NCBI GenBank assembly: GCA_023459055.1
Contig: JAEWVR010000015.1
Span: 62,001-126,000 of the forward strand
DNA: 64,000 nucleotides
DNA from: Fibrobacterota bacterium
GTDB lineage: Bacteria > Fibrobacterota > Chitinivibrionia > Chitinivibrionales > Chitinispirillaceae
Reading direction: 5' to 3'
The position numbers and the translations under genes are program-made. The notes beneath the pieces are model-generated. The model made no database searches. It was given only the letters and a program-made list of their open reading frames with translations, and was not told the origin of the DNA. This document shows, in pieces, positions 38,644 through 49,029 of this stretch. Each line of letters starts with the position of its first letter. Position 1 is the stretch's first letter.

Positions 38644-41600
38644 TTAGATAATGAATCGTGTGAAACTTCCCGATTTTCCTGCAATGACTTCGAGACGTGT
38701 TTCGATACGCTCTCTAAGTTCAGCTACATGTGAAATAATACCCACCAGACGTCCTCCCTGCCCAAGATCGGAAAGCGTTTGCAATGCAAGATCAAGGGCT
38801 TCCGAATCCAGACTCCCAAAACCTTCATCAATAAAAATCGTTTCGAGCCTTATTCCTCCTGCATACGATTGCACAATATCTGCAAGACCAAGTGCAAGAG
38901 AAAGTGCAGCAAGAAAACTTTCACCACCTGATAATGTTGTAACCGGACGTTTGGTCCCCGTGTAGGAATCAAAAACCTCAAGATTTAATCCACCATGTGA
39001 ACGTTTGTCTTCGATGACGGTTGATCGCAATAATTCAAATCTTCCATGGCTCATGGTCTTAAGCCGCAAGGTACCTGCATAGAGCACTTCATCCAGCAGT
39101 GATGAAAGAATGTAACGCTCGAATGTTATTCGCTGTGGATTGGATCCTGATGCTATTAATGATAATGAAGAGGAGGTTGTCCATGCATTACTCTTTGCAG
39201 TAATCATCATGTCAAGCCTGGTAATTTCAATCCGTTTTTTTGCCAATGTGTTAATGCGCTGTTCAAGCGATGCCGTTTGCTGTGAGATTGATTCGATCTT
39301 GTCAGACAATGATTTTCTTTGTAGTTCCAGATCGTTCAGATTCGATGGCGTAAGGTTTGAACATGCCTTTAATGCTGATGCAACACGTTGTTCTGTATAT
39401 GCAAACTGTATTTTAAAATCGGTGATCTGCTTTTTTACATTGTCAAGAACATCACTTTGTTTCATACATGCGACAAAATCGTCCCTGTTCCTGAAACCGT
39501 TTTGCAAAAGTATAGTATTGAATTCCTCTTCGTGTAACTGCAGCGTAGTGTTCAGTTCACTGTACATTTTTAGATTCTGATCAAGTTCAGCGTTTATTCT
39601 TAGTTCCTGTTCATGGACTGTCTGATTATTCTTCAGGGCTTCCTGGTAGGCACGTTCAATGTTTGCCAGTTGTAATTCTTTTTCTTTTCTCAACGTATCA
39701 ATATTGCTGACAGCTCTGTATTCAAACGGTATTGTGTCCTCAATACTTTTTATCTTTGTCTGAAGCTGAATCTGCTCGATGTTTAATTTGTCAAGATTCG
39801 ATCGTGTTGCTTCCAGCTCTGTTGCCGCATTCTCAATTGCCTTATCGCCCCGTGTTTTATCATGAAGCCGTTTCTGGTACCTGTTCTCAAGTTCCGTGAT
39901 TTCAGAAAGTTTTTCAATGCTTTGTTTCAGGAGTGATTTTAATGTGTCACCATCAGATGATGGCGCCTGGAGCAGTGTTGATTCTCCATTGACAATTGAT
40001 TGATCGCATTTTGCCAGCTGAACCGAAACATCAGTATGTTCACTGCGTGATTTTTCAAGCTGTTCATCAATTCTTTTCAGGTTGTTCTTTAACGTGATAA
40101 GCCTTGATTCATCAGGGGATTCACTATCGGTTGCTGCCGGTGATGGATGCTCGGCAGAGCCGCATACGGGGCAGGGTTTTCCATTGACAAGTGATCGGGC
40201 TATTGATGCAATCTGATAGTGCTCTTTTAATGTAATGAGAGAATCAATGGTCTGAGCCGATTCATTGCGACGGATAGTGAGTTCCCGGATGCTTTTTTCT
40301 ACGGTGTCAAATTTTTGTTTGATTGTCAGACGTGCTGTTTTTAAAAAAATAAGATTATCGGATTCTTTTACAAAACGGCCAAGATCCTCCACCCGCTTTT
40401 CAAATACTTCCTTTTGAATAATCTGCTCTTTTAGTGACAGAATTTCCGTATTAACCATTTCCAGTGATGTTTTAATAGCTTCAAAATTTTTTGTTTTTTC
40501 TGTCAATAGGGTTGCACAGGTATCCCTTTGTTGAGTAACTTCTGACAGACGTTGTATGGTTGCATCATAACTGGCGATTGCAGGAGCGATTTGCTTTAGT
40601 AATGATATCTCAAGATTCAGGGAGTCACGTGATTGCAATGATTGTTCACAGGTATGTAATGCATTTGCAGTTTCATTTTTTCTTAATGCAATACTGTCAC
40701 GGCTTTTTTTCCGGGAATCAATCAGTTGTGTCAGTTTGGCAATTTCACTATTAAGATGCTCACAATGTTCAAATGTCGGCTTGAATTGAAGCGTTTTTTG
40801 AATTTTGATAATGCTTCGTTCGAGCTCATCAATAGAGTTTTTTTCGTTCTGTAATTTTTCAAATGTTGCCTGAGCGTCCCTTAATTCAGCAAATTTTTCA
40901 TTATCTGAGGTAACTCTGGCAATGGTTGACAATAAAGATTCTTCCTCTTTCCGCAGAAGTGCATAGTGAACTCTGCACTGATCAAGTTCGCCGGTCATTG
41001 ACTGTACAACTTCGTCAATTTGCTCCATTGATGTAACACCGCAATCGCGCAAGTGCAATGACCTTTCAGAGTCAAGCTGATTGTATTCCAGCTCAATTTT
41101 TTTTGATGCGTCCTGGAGTGCCAGTTCAAAGAGTTTGTAGCGTTCTGTTTTAAACAGGCATGCGAGTATGGACTGCCGCTCCTCGGATTTCGCAGTAAGT
41201 AAACGCAGGAATTCCCCTTGTGGCAGGATAACCACCTGACAGAACTGATTTGATCTGAACCCGAGCAGTGTTTCAATTTTCCGTGTTACATCACTGCTTC
41301 CGTTTTCCAGTACAATTTCCTGTTGTGTATCCGTTATTTCCCATAATGTTGCATTCCCGTTCTTCTTTGTAATCCCTTCACCACGCAATTTTCCCAGTTC
41401 CTGTGTGGGGAACCGGTAAACTTTATATATCGATGTTCCAAGCGAAAAGGTAAAGGTGACTTCAGTGGGAACAGTGTTATCTGCAAAGTCACTGCGCATA
41501 TTGATTGCCTGACGGTTATTACCGCTCACAACACCATATAATGCAAATGTAATTGCATCAAGTATCGTTGTTTTACCGGAACCGGTATTTCCGTGAATGA

Positions 41601-41694
41601 GGAAAAGTGACCGTCCATCAATAACTGAAAAATCAATACATTCTTTATTGGCAAAGGGACCAAATGCCTGCATGCTCAAAGATAGTGGTCTCAT
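38644..41694 (-). CDS. sbcC: Exonuclease subunit SbcC (Rad50-like ATPase)
   Basis: A 1016-residue SMC-type ATPase. The N-terminal lobe has Walker A GNTGSGKTT (35-43). Long coiled coils (about 180-500 and 530-850) flank a zinc hook CPVC at 508-511. The C-terminal lobe has signature LSGGES (921-926) and Walker B IFIDE (953-957), followed by the D-loop GFGSLD. With SbcD it forms a complex that opens hairpins and protein-blocked DNA ends by nuclease action. Its ATG overlaps the sbcD stop (ATGA at 41694-41691), the usual coupled arrangement. Length matches the family (about 1050). Confidence 0.96.
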   Translation of the reverse strand: MRPLSLSMQAFGPFANKECIDFSVIDGRSLFLIHGNTGSGKTTILDAITFALYGVVSGNNRQAINMRSDFADNTVPTEVTFTFSLGTSIYKVYRFPTQELGKLRGEGITKKNGNATLWEITDTQQEIVLENGSSDVTRKIETLLGFRSNQFCQVVILPQGEFLRLLTAKSEERQSILACLFKTERYKLFELALQDASKKIELEYNQLDSERSLHLRDCGVTSMEQIDEVVQSMTGELDQCRVHYALLRKEEESLLSTIARVTSDNEKFAELRDAQATFEKLQNEKNSIDELERSIIKIQKTLQFKPTFEHCEHLNSEIAKLTQLIDSRKKSRDSIALRKNETANALHTCEQSLQSRDSLNLEISLLKQIAPAIASYDATIQRLSEVTQQRDTCATLLTEKTKNFEAIKTSLEMVNTEILSLKEQIIQKEVFEKRVEDLGRFVKESDNLIFLKTARLTIKQKFDTVEKSIRELTIRRNESAQTIDSLITLKEHYQIASIARSLVNGKPCPVCGSAEHPSPAATDSESPDESRLITLKNNLKRIDEQLEKSRSEHTDVSVQLAKCDQSIVNGESTLLQAPSSDGDTLKSLLKQSIEKLSEITELENRYQKRLHDKTRGDKAIENAATELEATRSNLDKLNIEQIQLQTKIKSIEDTIPFEYRAVSNIDTLRKEKELQLANIERAYQEALKNNQTVHEQELRINAELDQNLKMYSELNTTLQLHEEEFNTILLQNGFRNRDDFVACMKQSDVLDNVKKQITDFKIQFAYTEQRVASALKACSNLTPSNLNDLELQRKSLSDKIESISQQTASLEQRINTLAKKRIEITRLDMMITAKSNAWTTSSSLSLIASGSNPQRITFERYILSSLLDEVLYAGTLRLKTMSHGRFELLRSTVIEDKRSHGGLNLEVFDSYTGTKRPVTTLSGGESFLAALSLALGLADIVQSYAGGIRLETIFIDEGFGSLDSEALDLALQTLSDLGQGGRLVGIISHVAELRERIETRLEVIAGKSGSFTRFII

Positions 41695-42848
41695 GAACCC
41701 ACCTCCCGCTCCCTGTTCTGTATAGATTCGAATACTGAATGAAGGAACTCAATTTGCGCATCATTCATAGCTTCACCCTTGACTTCCTGATAAAAAGCCC
41801 TGAACAGATCATCATCGGTCATTGTCCGGTGATCAATGCCGGATTTTTGGGATGCGGTTATTATTGCTTCAAGACCGGGACGTTCTATTGCCATAATATT
41901 CGGATATACCGCCCTGAGCTTTCCAATAGCGTCAAGAATCGGTACTGTGTCCTCAAGGCGCACAAGTATATAGTCATCGGGTGATGTGTCCTTGACAGAA
42001 TCACAAAGTATGGTGTCCATCAATCCGGTGATGGATCTGAATGCGAATCGTGGTTTAAGTGGTACATATTCGTATGAGTGCTTCCCTGATGCATCAAGAT
42101 CAATAATGGTAACTGATTTCTGATGATCAATTTCGGAAAATGAGTAGGGAAGAATTGATCCGCAATAATGCACCGGAAATGCATTGAACCATTGCGCTTT
42201 ATGTAAATGCCCCAGCAGTGTACAATTAAATTTGCTGAAGTTATGGACATCAACCGACCCGGAGCCGCCTACGGAGATCGGTCTTTCTGATTCCTGAATA
42301 ATACCACCCTGGACAAATGCATGTCCGCAGAAAATGGTTCTCATGTTGTCAATTGTTGTTTCTGTAATGGATTCCGCAATTGTCATCATCGCATCATTGT
42401 GTTCACGAATAGTTTCTTTGCCGCTTCGTTCCCGTACGATTGATGGCTCCGAAAATGGTACTGCATAAAAATGTACATCACCATGAACATCGTGTAACGT
42501 GATCCGGGGAACTGGATATTGAAAGTTCCCGAAAAGATGCAGCCCGTGATGCGCAAAAAGGCGGGAGCCAAAACTGAGCCGGTCAGGACTGTCATGATTA
42601 CCGCTTATGATAATCACGTTTTTTTTGCAACCAATGAGAAAATCGTTTAGTGTATTGTCAAGTAGTGTTACAGCTTCAGGTGGTGGCACCGCCCGGTCAT
42701 ATATATCGCCGGCAACAACAACGACATCGACACGGTATTCCCTTATTATTTGTTTGATCTGATCCAGAACATATGATTGATCATCAGTTAAATGAATATT
42801 ATTAAAGATTCGTCCAAGATGCCAGTCGGATGTATGAAGAATTCTCAT
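41691..42848 (-). CDS. sbcD: Exonuclease subunit SbcD (Mre11-like)
   Basis: A 385-residue metallophosphoesterase nuclease, partner of SbcC. It begins MRILHTSDWHLGRIF (Asp8, His10) and continues with VVVAGDIYDRAVPP, ISGNHDSPDR and later CGHAFVQGG and LLGHLHKAQ, the set of Mn-binding motifs. A longer in-frame start at 42899 would add 17 residues outside the family; ATG 42848 is chosen on family length, although its ribosome site is weak. It is the first gene of the sbcDC pair. Confidence 0.95.
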   Translation of the reverse strand: MRILHTSDWHLGRIFNNIHLTDDQSYVLDQIKQIIREYRVDVVVVAGDIYDRAVPPPEAVTLLDNTLNDFLIGCKKNVIIISGNHDSPDRLSFGSRLFAHHGLHLFGNFQYPVPRITLHDVHGDVHFYAVPFSEPSIVRERSGKETIREHNDAMMTIAESITETTIDNMRTIFCGHAFVQGGIIQESERPISVGGSGSVDVHNFSKFNCTLLGHLHKAQWFNAFPVHYCGSILPYSFSEIDHQKSVTIIDLDASGKHSYEYVPLKPRFAFRSITGLMDTILCDSVKDTSPDDYILVRLEDTVPILDAIGKLRAVYPNIMAIERPGLEAIITASQKSGIDHRTMTDDDLFRAFYQEVKGEAMNDAQIEFLHSVFESIQNREREVGS

Positions 42849-43046
42849 GTATTTGTATACTCTGTATCCCGAAATTACCGGGATTGTTACGGTTTTCAAC
42901 GAAAGTAAGATTTAAAAGTAAAATTTGAAAGTAAAATAAATCCGGCGGTAATGGATGCGTTGGAAAACAGATGTGTGTTGTTATTGCGGTTTCAATCATG
43001 AAACATGCAACGACAACACTAGAAGACTGTAATGGTGGGGCAATCT

Positions 43047-43421
43047 CTATCCATGCATCATATACGGATTACCTTCGTTGTCACGGAAATCAAACATTTT
43101 TCCATGAGGGTATTCCTTGATCTCATTGAGCTCAACGCCATTGTTTTTAAGTTGTTCCCACAGCTTATCAATTTCAATTGATGAAAACATTATTGATGGA
43201 TGAGCAATACTTTGAGGACTTTGTTCCATCATAAATGCTTTTGAGAATAAAACAAGTGTTGTAAGTTCGGGATCATCATTTGGTGAAACCTCAATCCATC
43301 GGGCATCCGGTCCCATCGGTTGATCAACTAAACAACGAAATCCCATTTTCTCCGTCCAGAATTTCAGGGCATCATCCTGTGAATCAACATAAATTGTAAG
43401 TTTTTCAATCTTCAGAATCAT
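43047..43421 (-). CDS. VOC (glyoxalase/bleomycin-resistance fold) protein
   Basis: A 124-residue single-domain protein with two beta-alpha-beta-beta-beta repeats. It opens with KIEKLTIYVDSQDDALKFWTEKMGF and ends FDFRDNEGNPYMM, which are the typical first and last motifs, with a Glu/Asp-rich metal edge. VOC proteins include isomerases, dioxygenases and antibiotic-binding proteins; this size cannot be assigned more closely. ATG 43421 lies 9 bases after AAAGGAG; a longer frame to 43484 lacks that site. It stands alone between sbcD and the nucleotidase gene. Confidence 0.85.
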   Translation of the reverse strand: MILKIEKLTIYVDSQDDALKFWTEKMGFRCLVDQPMGPDARWIEVSPNDDPELTTLVLFSKAFMMEQSPQSIAHPSIMFSSIEIDKLWEQLKNNGVELNEIKEYPHGKMFDFRDNEGNPYMMHG

Positions 43422-43536
43422 TATATCAATCTCCTTTAATCTGCTAAGTAAACAATTCCTATTATACAATGATGCAATAAACAAGAAAAGATAAAAACAT
43501 AAGCAAAGATGATGTATTGATTACAATGAAATCACT

Positions 43537-45291
43537 TTACGACAGTTGTGGTACAGAGAATTTTATAATACGATTTTGTAAATAATTGATCAATGGTTTT
43601 GAATATCCAAGAATGTATGCTTCGAGTACATCAAGATCCATTGGTCCTTCAATTCTGTTTTTACCATTAAGAAACACCGTGAAGTTTTCGCCACCATCAG
43701 CAAGAAATGATGGTACGGTAACCGTGTAATCCGCATTCCTGTCAATTGATACTCCATTTTTAAACACGTCAATAACGTTACAGTAATTATCAGTTGATTC
43801 ATTCCAGGAATATGTCAATCCGCTTACCTGAAGAAAGCTCGGTCTGGTACGGTTCTGCCACTGTTGATTTAAAAGGTCGACAATCTGCTGACCACTTAAT
43901 GTCATTTTGACAAGTTTGTTGTTATTCGGCTGAATATAATACAGCTTGCTCCACGTTATTGGACCGGCACTCAGATTGCCGCGTAACATGTTGATATTAA
44001 CAAACGAAAAATCACTTCCCATTATTGTCCTTTGCGCGTCAGCAAATAGATTCCCGAGTGCAGATTCACCGGCCTCATTGGTTGCTTTAAGAATGACATG
44101 TTCTGCATTACCGATTTTTTTGTTGGTCTTTAATGATGCTTTCGCGGAAACATACTTTGTAAATTCAACGGTTTGCTTATTGAGTACAACTGCAGGTCCC
44201 TTGTTTTCAAGTGCCGGTAGTATCGCAGCAGTTTTTTTGATGATCTCACCTGTTGATTTTTGAATAACAATATCGATGTCGGCAAATGCTGTCCCTGCTC
44301 TACCCCCCTGTGTTACCAGAATCGTTTTCGAATTGCCTTTATGATAGTAAGTGTTGGTGAATGAATGCGAATGAGATGTGATTGCGACATCGACATCATC
44401 ATTCAATTTGTCAAGAATTGATAAAATCGGACCAGAAAGTGCGTTCCTGGCAGAATCTGTCTGACCGTCATATGCATTTTGTAAACCACCATTGTGAATG
44501 ATCGCAACGATAGCATGTATTCCCTTACTTTTTATCTCCGGAATAAAACTGTTGATCGCGTCTGCTTCATTAATAAACCGCAATCGTAACATGGTCGAGT
44601 TCTTTACAATTTGTGGTGTTGATGCCAGCGTCGCACCAATAAAGGCGATTCTTACTCCGTTAATGCTCTTGATGATGTAGGGAGAGAAGACAAGTTCGTT
44701 ATCAGATTTTCTTCTCACATTGCATGCGATTACAGGGAATCTTGAACCGGTCCATTCCTTTTCGAGAAATGGACCATCCCTATGATTTCCACCATTGACC
44801 AGTCGCAAATATTCCTCAAGACCGGCATCAAATTCATGGTTTCCGGGAATGGCAATCAGATTGCAGGAATTCGAAAATCGGGCATTTGGTGTACATCCAC
44901 AGCTTTCATTACCAAATCTGTTAAAAAACTGCACTGCGGGCTCATCCTTGAGAAGTGCTGATGTAAGCGATGATGCACCAGTCAGATCTCCGGCACTTAT
45001 AAAAATAGTATTGTTATTCATTAATGCAGCATCCCGAAGATATGCATCAAGAACCGCTGCACCGCCAGCCTTTCCAAGTGGTGTTTCGATACTGTAGCTA
45101 ATCTGGCCATGAAAATCATTGATTGCGAGAAGTTTTACAGAAACAGTTGAGTCCGGATGTTCACTGGTTTTATCTTTGGATGAAAACTTCCCCGATGAAC
45201 ATGAAATAATTAATGTGCACAGTACGATGATTAATAGTATTAGGTAGGGTGTGTTGTGAAAATCCGGTTTCCCATGATGCATTACGCTCAT
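43537..45291 (-). CDS. Lipoprotein 5'-nucleotidase / cyclic phosphodiesterase (UshA-like)
   Basis: A 584-residue envelope enzyme. The N-terminus has a lipoprotein signal with lipobox LIISC (Cys31). The metallophosphatase domain follows: LLAINDFHG (Asp59, His61), SAGDLTG, IPGNHEFD and, further on, TSHSHSF. The C-terminal substrate-specificity domain is recognised from GESALGNLFADA, NMLRGNLSAGPITW and PSFLADGGENF. Such enzymes strip phosphate from nucleotides outside the inner membrane for salvage. The start could also be the in-frame ATG three codons downstream. It has an isolated position, with gaps of about 115 and 160 bases. Confidence 0.9.
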   Translation of the reverse strand: MSVMHHGKPDFHNTPYLILLIIVLCTLIISCSSGKFSSKDKTSEHPDSTVSVKLLAINDFHGQISYSIETPLGKAGGAAVLDAYLRDAALMNNNTIFISAGDLTGASSLTSALLKDEPAVQFFNRFGNESCGCTPNARFSNSCNLIAIPGNHEFDAGLEEYLRLVNGGNHRDGPFLEKEWTGSRFPVIACNVRRKSDNELVFSPYIIKSINGVRIAFIGATLASTPQIVKNSTMLRLRFINEADAINSFIPEIKSKGIHAIVAIIHNGGLQNAYDGQTDSARNALSGPILSILDKLNDDVDVAITSHSHSFTNTYYHKGNSKTILVTQGGRAGTAFADIDIVIQKSTGEIIKKTAAILPALENKGPAVVLNKQTVEFTKYVSAKASLKTNKKIGNAEHVILKATNEAGESALGNLFADAQRTIMGSDFSFVNINMLRGNLSAGPITWSKLYYIQPNNNKLVKMTLSGQQIVDLLNQQWQNRTRPSFLQVSGLTYSWNESTDNYCNVIDVFKNGVSIDRNADYTVTVPSFLADGGENFTVFLNGKNRIEGPMDLDVLEAYILGYSKPLINYLQNRIIKFSVPQLS

Positions 45292-45450
45292 TTGCAGCCT
45301 GCCTGATTTGATTACCAGCTTAATCTAACAGTATTCAGTTAATTATATCTATGCGAAATAGAAAAGAACTATATCTTTTTATGAAAACAACATTCTGATA
45401 CAACTGGCCGGGTGATCTGCTGGCAAAAACAGTGTGAAGCATAGTCAGAA

Positions 45451-47370
45451 CTATTCAATTCTTTTTCGAAAATACCATTCGAGTGAAAATAGAACCAGTA
45501 TCAGCGCAATGAGCCACCAGGAACGTCGAAAGGGGATTACCTGTTTAATTGGCGGTTTCGGTGTGTCTGATAGTGCGGCAAAAAACGCCGTAATCGCAGA
45601 ATCGGAATATAATTGTACTGGCTGAGCATACTGATTGAGCAGAGATGTATTCTGATTATCAACTCTCAGTTCCCTGTTTGCATACTGATTAAAAAAGCAG
45701 TCCTGATAATTGAACCGTTTGTTTATATGTTTCAGAGAGACATCATAACAGATTATACTGTCACGTGGAAACGGCGTTTTTATGTAATGTAAAGAGCCGG
45801 TAGTCGTGAGATGTGATAGTGATGTCTGAATCGGTTTTCCGGAGGACGACAATAACCTCAGTTCTAATGATACAAATTGTGACAACGGCAATTCAGACGG
45901 GAGTGATACCGCAAAAACAAGTGAATCGTTTTCTGAACGGTCGAAATCGGGGTAGGCAAAAATGCCTGATCCTTTACTCGTGATAATCATTTCTTTACAT
46001 AGCGTAATAAGATATTCTGAAAACAGAAAAGGTTCTTCCTCACCGCGCGAGTTGGACATTGGCCAGAAGTCCCATCGCCATAATCCCCGAAAACTGACCC
46101 GTAATGCGGGACGGGACATGAAATTTCCTGTTGAAAGCAGGGGATAGGGAGCGGTAGTACTACTTCCTGATACAGAAAGAATCGTTGATGCATTTTCAAG
46201 TTCCGGCTGGTAGTTTGGCAGTGCTGACGGGGGGGGGAGATCTGCAAGGGGAATTGTGAATGGTACTGGTGGTATAAACGATTGATTTTTAATAATTTTA
46301 AAATGATCACGCACAATTGTCATTGAATCACCACCTTGTGATACACCAATAAATGCGCATACCGAATTTGGTTGTGTTTTGTCAATTACAGACTGCAGAT
46401 CACTCTGTGGACCGGTAAAAATTGACAAGTCAGCAAGCCGGGGTGATGTCTTCCTGAATTCTGGGTGTTTCATAAGCGCCAGGGTAAAAAAACGCAAATC
46501 AAGTGAAGGCCCCGGTGAATGAATTGCATATGTAAACTGTTTCGGATGAATGGTTACGACAGTAAAGTCCTGAGCAAGTAACGATGAGTCGCTGTTGAAA
46601 AGCGTTGTTTTGAAAAGATGCTTTCCTGAAATCCCGGTCGTAACCGGTAAAATGATTGTTGAATCAATTGATCCGCTATCGAAGGTAATGGCGGTCGATT
46701 TGAATGGATGGTTATTATCAGAAACCGTAAGCGTACATAACGTCTGTTTTGTTAAGTATCCGGTAACTCTAGTTTTAAAGGTAAAAGTACCTGTGTCACT
46801 AAATGAACAGTTAATATCAGTATGCGGTTTTCTTGAAATGGGATTCAGAGGGAGATAATAAACATGACGTTCCGCAAGTTTATTGATTCGTTCGGTACTG
46901 CTGTTCCATTGTGCATCGGAGATAATAATAAAGTCATCAACGTTGAATAATTCGCCTTTGGTAATATCTGGTAGTTCAGACTTTGTTGCAGAGAATGAAT
47001 TTTTATCAAATTGCATGTGTGTTTGCAAAGTGTCTCCGAATGTAAACGCCGTAACTGATATTTTTTTTCTGACGGACGCGGATTGCAGAAGTTTGTTTAC
47101 AGGTGCAACAACGGTGCTTTCGGGAGAAAAACCGGTCATACTTTTTGAATTGTCAATTAGCAACGCAATAGACCGTTTAGCTGTTGACAATCTGTTGAGT
47201 GATAATTCCGGTTCAAAAAACGCGAGTGCGATTGCAGCAATCAGCATAATACGTATGGTGATAAGTTGTACTTTATAGTTTGTACTTACAGGAGCGCGTA
47301 AGAAATAGATCACTGAAATAATCAGGACGGTTATCAGTAGCGCTACGAATCCTGCCGTAATACTATTCAT
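45451..47370 (-). CDS. Membrane-anchored VWA-like protein
   Basis: A 639-residue protein with membrane segments at about 5-23, 34-51 and 614-632. Directly after the second lies a von Willebrand A-like start, IALLIDNSKSM, with the metal-site pattern Asp73-x-Ser75-x-Ser77, and later FIIISDAQW. The large central part is strand-rich and unassigned. The layout (two helices, VWA, C-terminal helix) resembles BatA/BatB relatives and other DUF-type membrane proteins that are usually linked with MoxR ATPases, but no moxR gene is here. It overlaps the nadB stop by 4 bases (ATGA), so it is co-translated with nadB. Function unknown. Confidence 0.78.
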   Translation of the reverse strand: MNSITAGFVALLITVLIISVIYFLRAPVSTNYKVQLITIRIMLIAAIALAFFEPELSLNRLSTAKRSIALLIDNSKSMTGFSPESTVVAPVNKLLQSASVRKKISVTAFTFGDTLQTHMQFDKNSFSATKSELPDITKGELFNVDDFIIISDAQWNSSTERINKLAERHVYYLPLNPISRKPHTDINCSFSDTGTFTFKTRVTGYLTKQTLCTLTVSDNNHPFKSTAITFDSGSIDSTIILPVTTGISGKHLFKTTLFNSDSSLLAQDFTVVTIHPKQFTYAIHSPGPSLDLRFFTLALMKHPEFRKTSPRLADLSIFTGPQSDLQSVIDKTQPNSVCAFIGVSQGGDSMTIVRDHFKIIKNQSFIPPVPFTIPLADLPPPSALPNYQPELENASTILSVSGSSTTAPYPLLSTGNFMSRPALRVSFRGLWRWDFWPMSNSRGEEEPFLFSEYLITLCKEMIITSKGSGIFAYPDFDRSENDSLVFAVSLPSELPLSQFVSLELRLLSSSGKPIQTSLSHLTTTGSLHYIKTPFPRDSIICYDVSLKHINKRFNYQDCFFNQYANRELRVDNQNTSLLNQYAQPVQLYSDSAITAFFAALSDTPKPPIKQVIPFRRSWWLIALILVLFSLEWYFRKRIE

Positions 47371-48986
47371 GTGCGTTTTAAACGAGACAGTATGGTATCT
47401 TTTTTCCAGTATCTGTCATTTTGTTCAGGGTAATCGGTGGTATAGTGCAAACCCCTGCTCTCTTTACGTTGCGCAGCTGATGAAACGATTAGTTTTGCAG
47501 TTGTTACAAGGTTTCTGAGTTCGAGTAATTTTGCAGTTACCTTCGTACGTTTGTAAAAATTGTCAATCTCTTTTTCAAGTAGTTGAATTCGTCTCGCAGC
47601 TCGTCCAAGACGGACGTTTGAACGAACGATTCCCACATAATCCCACATCACCGACTGAATTTCCTTGAAATTATGTGAAAGAAGAATCCATTCTTCATTG
47701 TCAATAGTTCCGGTGTCGTCCCAGGCAGGAATAGCAGAAGGTTCTATTGTGGAAATTGTCCTGATGCATTCGGATGAATGATCGGATGCCCGTTTTGCAA
47801 ACACAAGTGCCTCCAGCAGTGAGTTTGATGCAAGACGATTGGCACCATGAACACCGGTACAGGATACTTCACCGCATGCATAGAGGTTTTGAATGCTTGA
47901 GCGGCCGACCGTATCGACTTTGATACCGCCGCAAATATAATGCGCAGCGGGAACCACCGGAATCAGATCTTTTGTAATGTCAATGCCGAATTTTTTACAG
48001 TTTGCATATATGTTGGGGAAATGTTCAAGGGTATCTGATGGGTCTGCATGACGGATATCGAGAAAAACACATGGTTCACCTGATATTTTCATTTCATTGT
48101 CAATCGCCCGTGCAACAGTATCTCTTGGTGCAAGTGATTTCAGAGGGTGGTATTTATCCATAAACTCCTTACCGTTGACATCACGCAAAATCGCACCATG
48201 CCCGCGTAATGCTTCAGAGATGAGGAATGAGTTAGCTTTTTCATGAAACAGCGTTGTAGGGTGGAATTGAATGAATTCCATATTCGAAATAATCGCTCCC
48301 GCCCTGTAAGCGATCGCGAAACCATCACCGGTAGCAATATCCGGGTTTGTTGTATGAAGGTACACTTTTCCGGCACCCCCGGTTGCAAGGCAGGTGATTT
48401 TTGATTGAATAGAAAAAATGACCTTTGTTATATTGTCTAGTACGTATGCGCCATGGCAGCGGGTGTCCGGTTGTGATTTATGAGAAAAATGGTAGTCGGT
48501 AATAAGATCGATGGCGCTGTGATGTTCAAGCATGGTGATATTGTTCATGCTGTGCGCCCGTTTCAGGAGTGTCTCTTCGACTTCTTTACCGGTAAGATCG
48601 TGTGCATGAACAATACGGTTTTCGGAATGACCTCCCTCTTTGCCAAGATGTAAATGATATGGATTGCTTGTGGCATCTGATTTTGAAAAGTTGACACCCC
48701 AGTCGATCAGGTCTTTAATGCGGTCAGGTCCTTCCTCGACAAGAATCCGCACAGATTCTTCATTTGACAATCCCTTACCTGTTGTCAATGTGTCCTGAAT
48801 GTGGCTCTGAAATGAGTCACCCTTTTCGAGTACGCATGCAATACCTCCCTGTGCATAGTTGGTATTGCTTTCAGTATCGTTTTTCTTTGTTATGAGAATT
48901 ACACTGCCTGATTTTGCCGCCTGTATGGCAAAACATAATCCGGCGATACCGCTTCCGATAACAAGAAAATCGCATTGAGTATTCAT
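47367..48986 (-). CDS. nadB: L-aspartate oxidase
   Basis: A 539-residue flavoprotein that oxidises L-aspartate to iminoaspartate, the first step of de novo NAD synthesis. FAD-binding is seen in VIGSGIAGLCFAIQA (about residues 9-23) and TNYAQGGIACV. The substrate region includes FIQFHPTTLFHE, EALRGHGAILRD and HGANRLASNSLLEAL. The C-terminal helical domain has RSNVRLGRAAR. An upstream in-frame start at 49061 would add 25 unlike residues; ATG 48986 has AAAGGTG about 11 bases before it. nadA and nadC are not in the window. Neighbours are a SIS-domain isomerase gene 43 bases upstream and the overlapping VWA gene. Confidence 0.95.
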   Translation of the reverse strand: MNTQCDFLVIGSGIAGLCFAIQAAKSGSVILITKKNDTESNTNYAQGGIACVLEKGDSFQSHIQDTLTTGKGLSNEESVRILVEEGPDRIKDLIDWGVNFSKSDATSNPYHLHLGKEGGHSENRIVHAHDLTGKEVEETLLKRAHSMNNITMLEHHSAIDLITDYHFSHKSQPDTRCHGAYVLDNITKVIFSIQSKITCLATGGAGKVYLHTTNPDIATGDGFAIAYRAGAIISNMEFIQFHPTTLFHEKANSFLISEALRGHGAILRDVNGKEFMDKYHPLKSLAPRDTVARAIDNEMKISGEPCVFLDIRHADPSDTLEHFPNIYANCKKFGIDITKDLIPVVPAAHYICGGIKVDTVGRSSIQNLYACGEVSCTGVHGANRLASNSLLEALVFAKRASDHSSECIRTISTIEPSAIPAWDDTGTIDNEEWILLSHNFKEIQSVMWDYVGIVRSNVRLGRAARRIQLLEKEIDNFYKRTKVTAKLLELRNLVTTAKLIVSSAAQRKESRGLHYTTDYPEQNDRYWKKDTILSRLKRT

Positions 48987-49029
48987 ATATAGAGTAACAC
49001 CTTTCAGTAACAGGATGAAAATATGGTTA

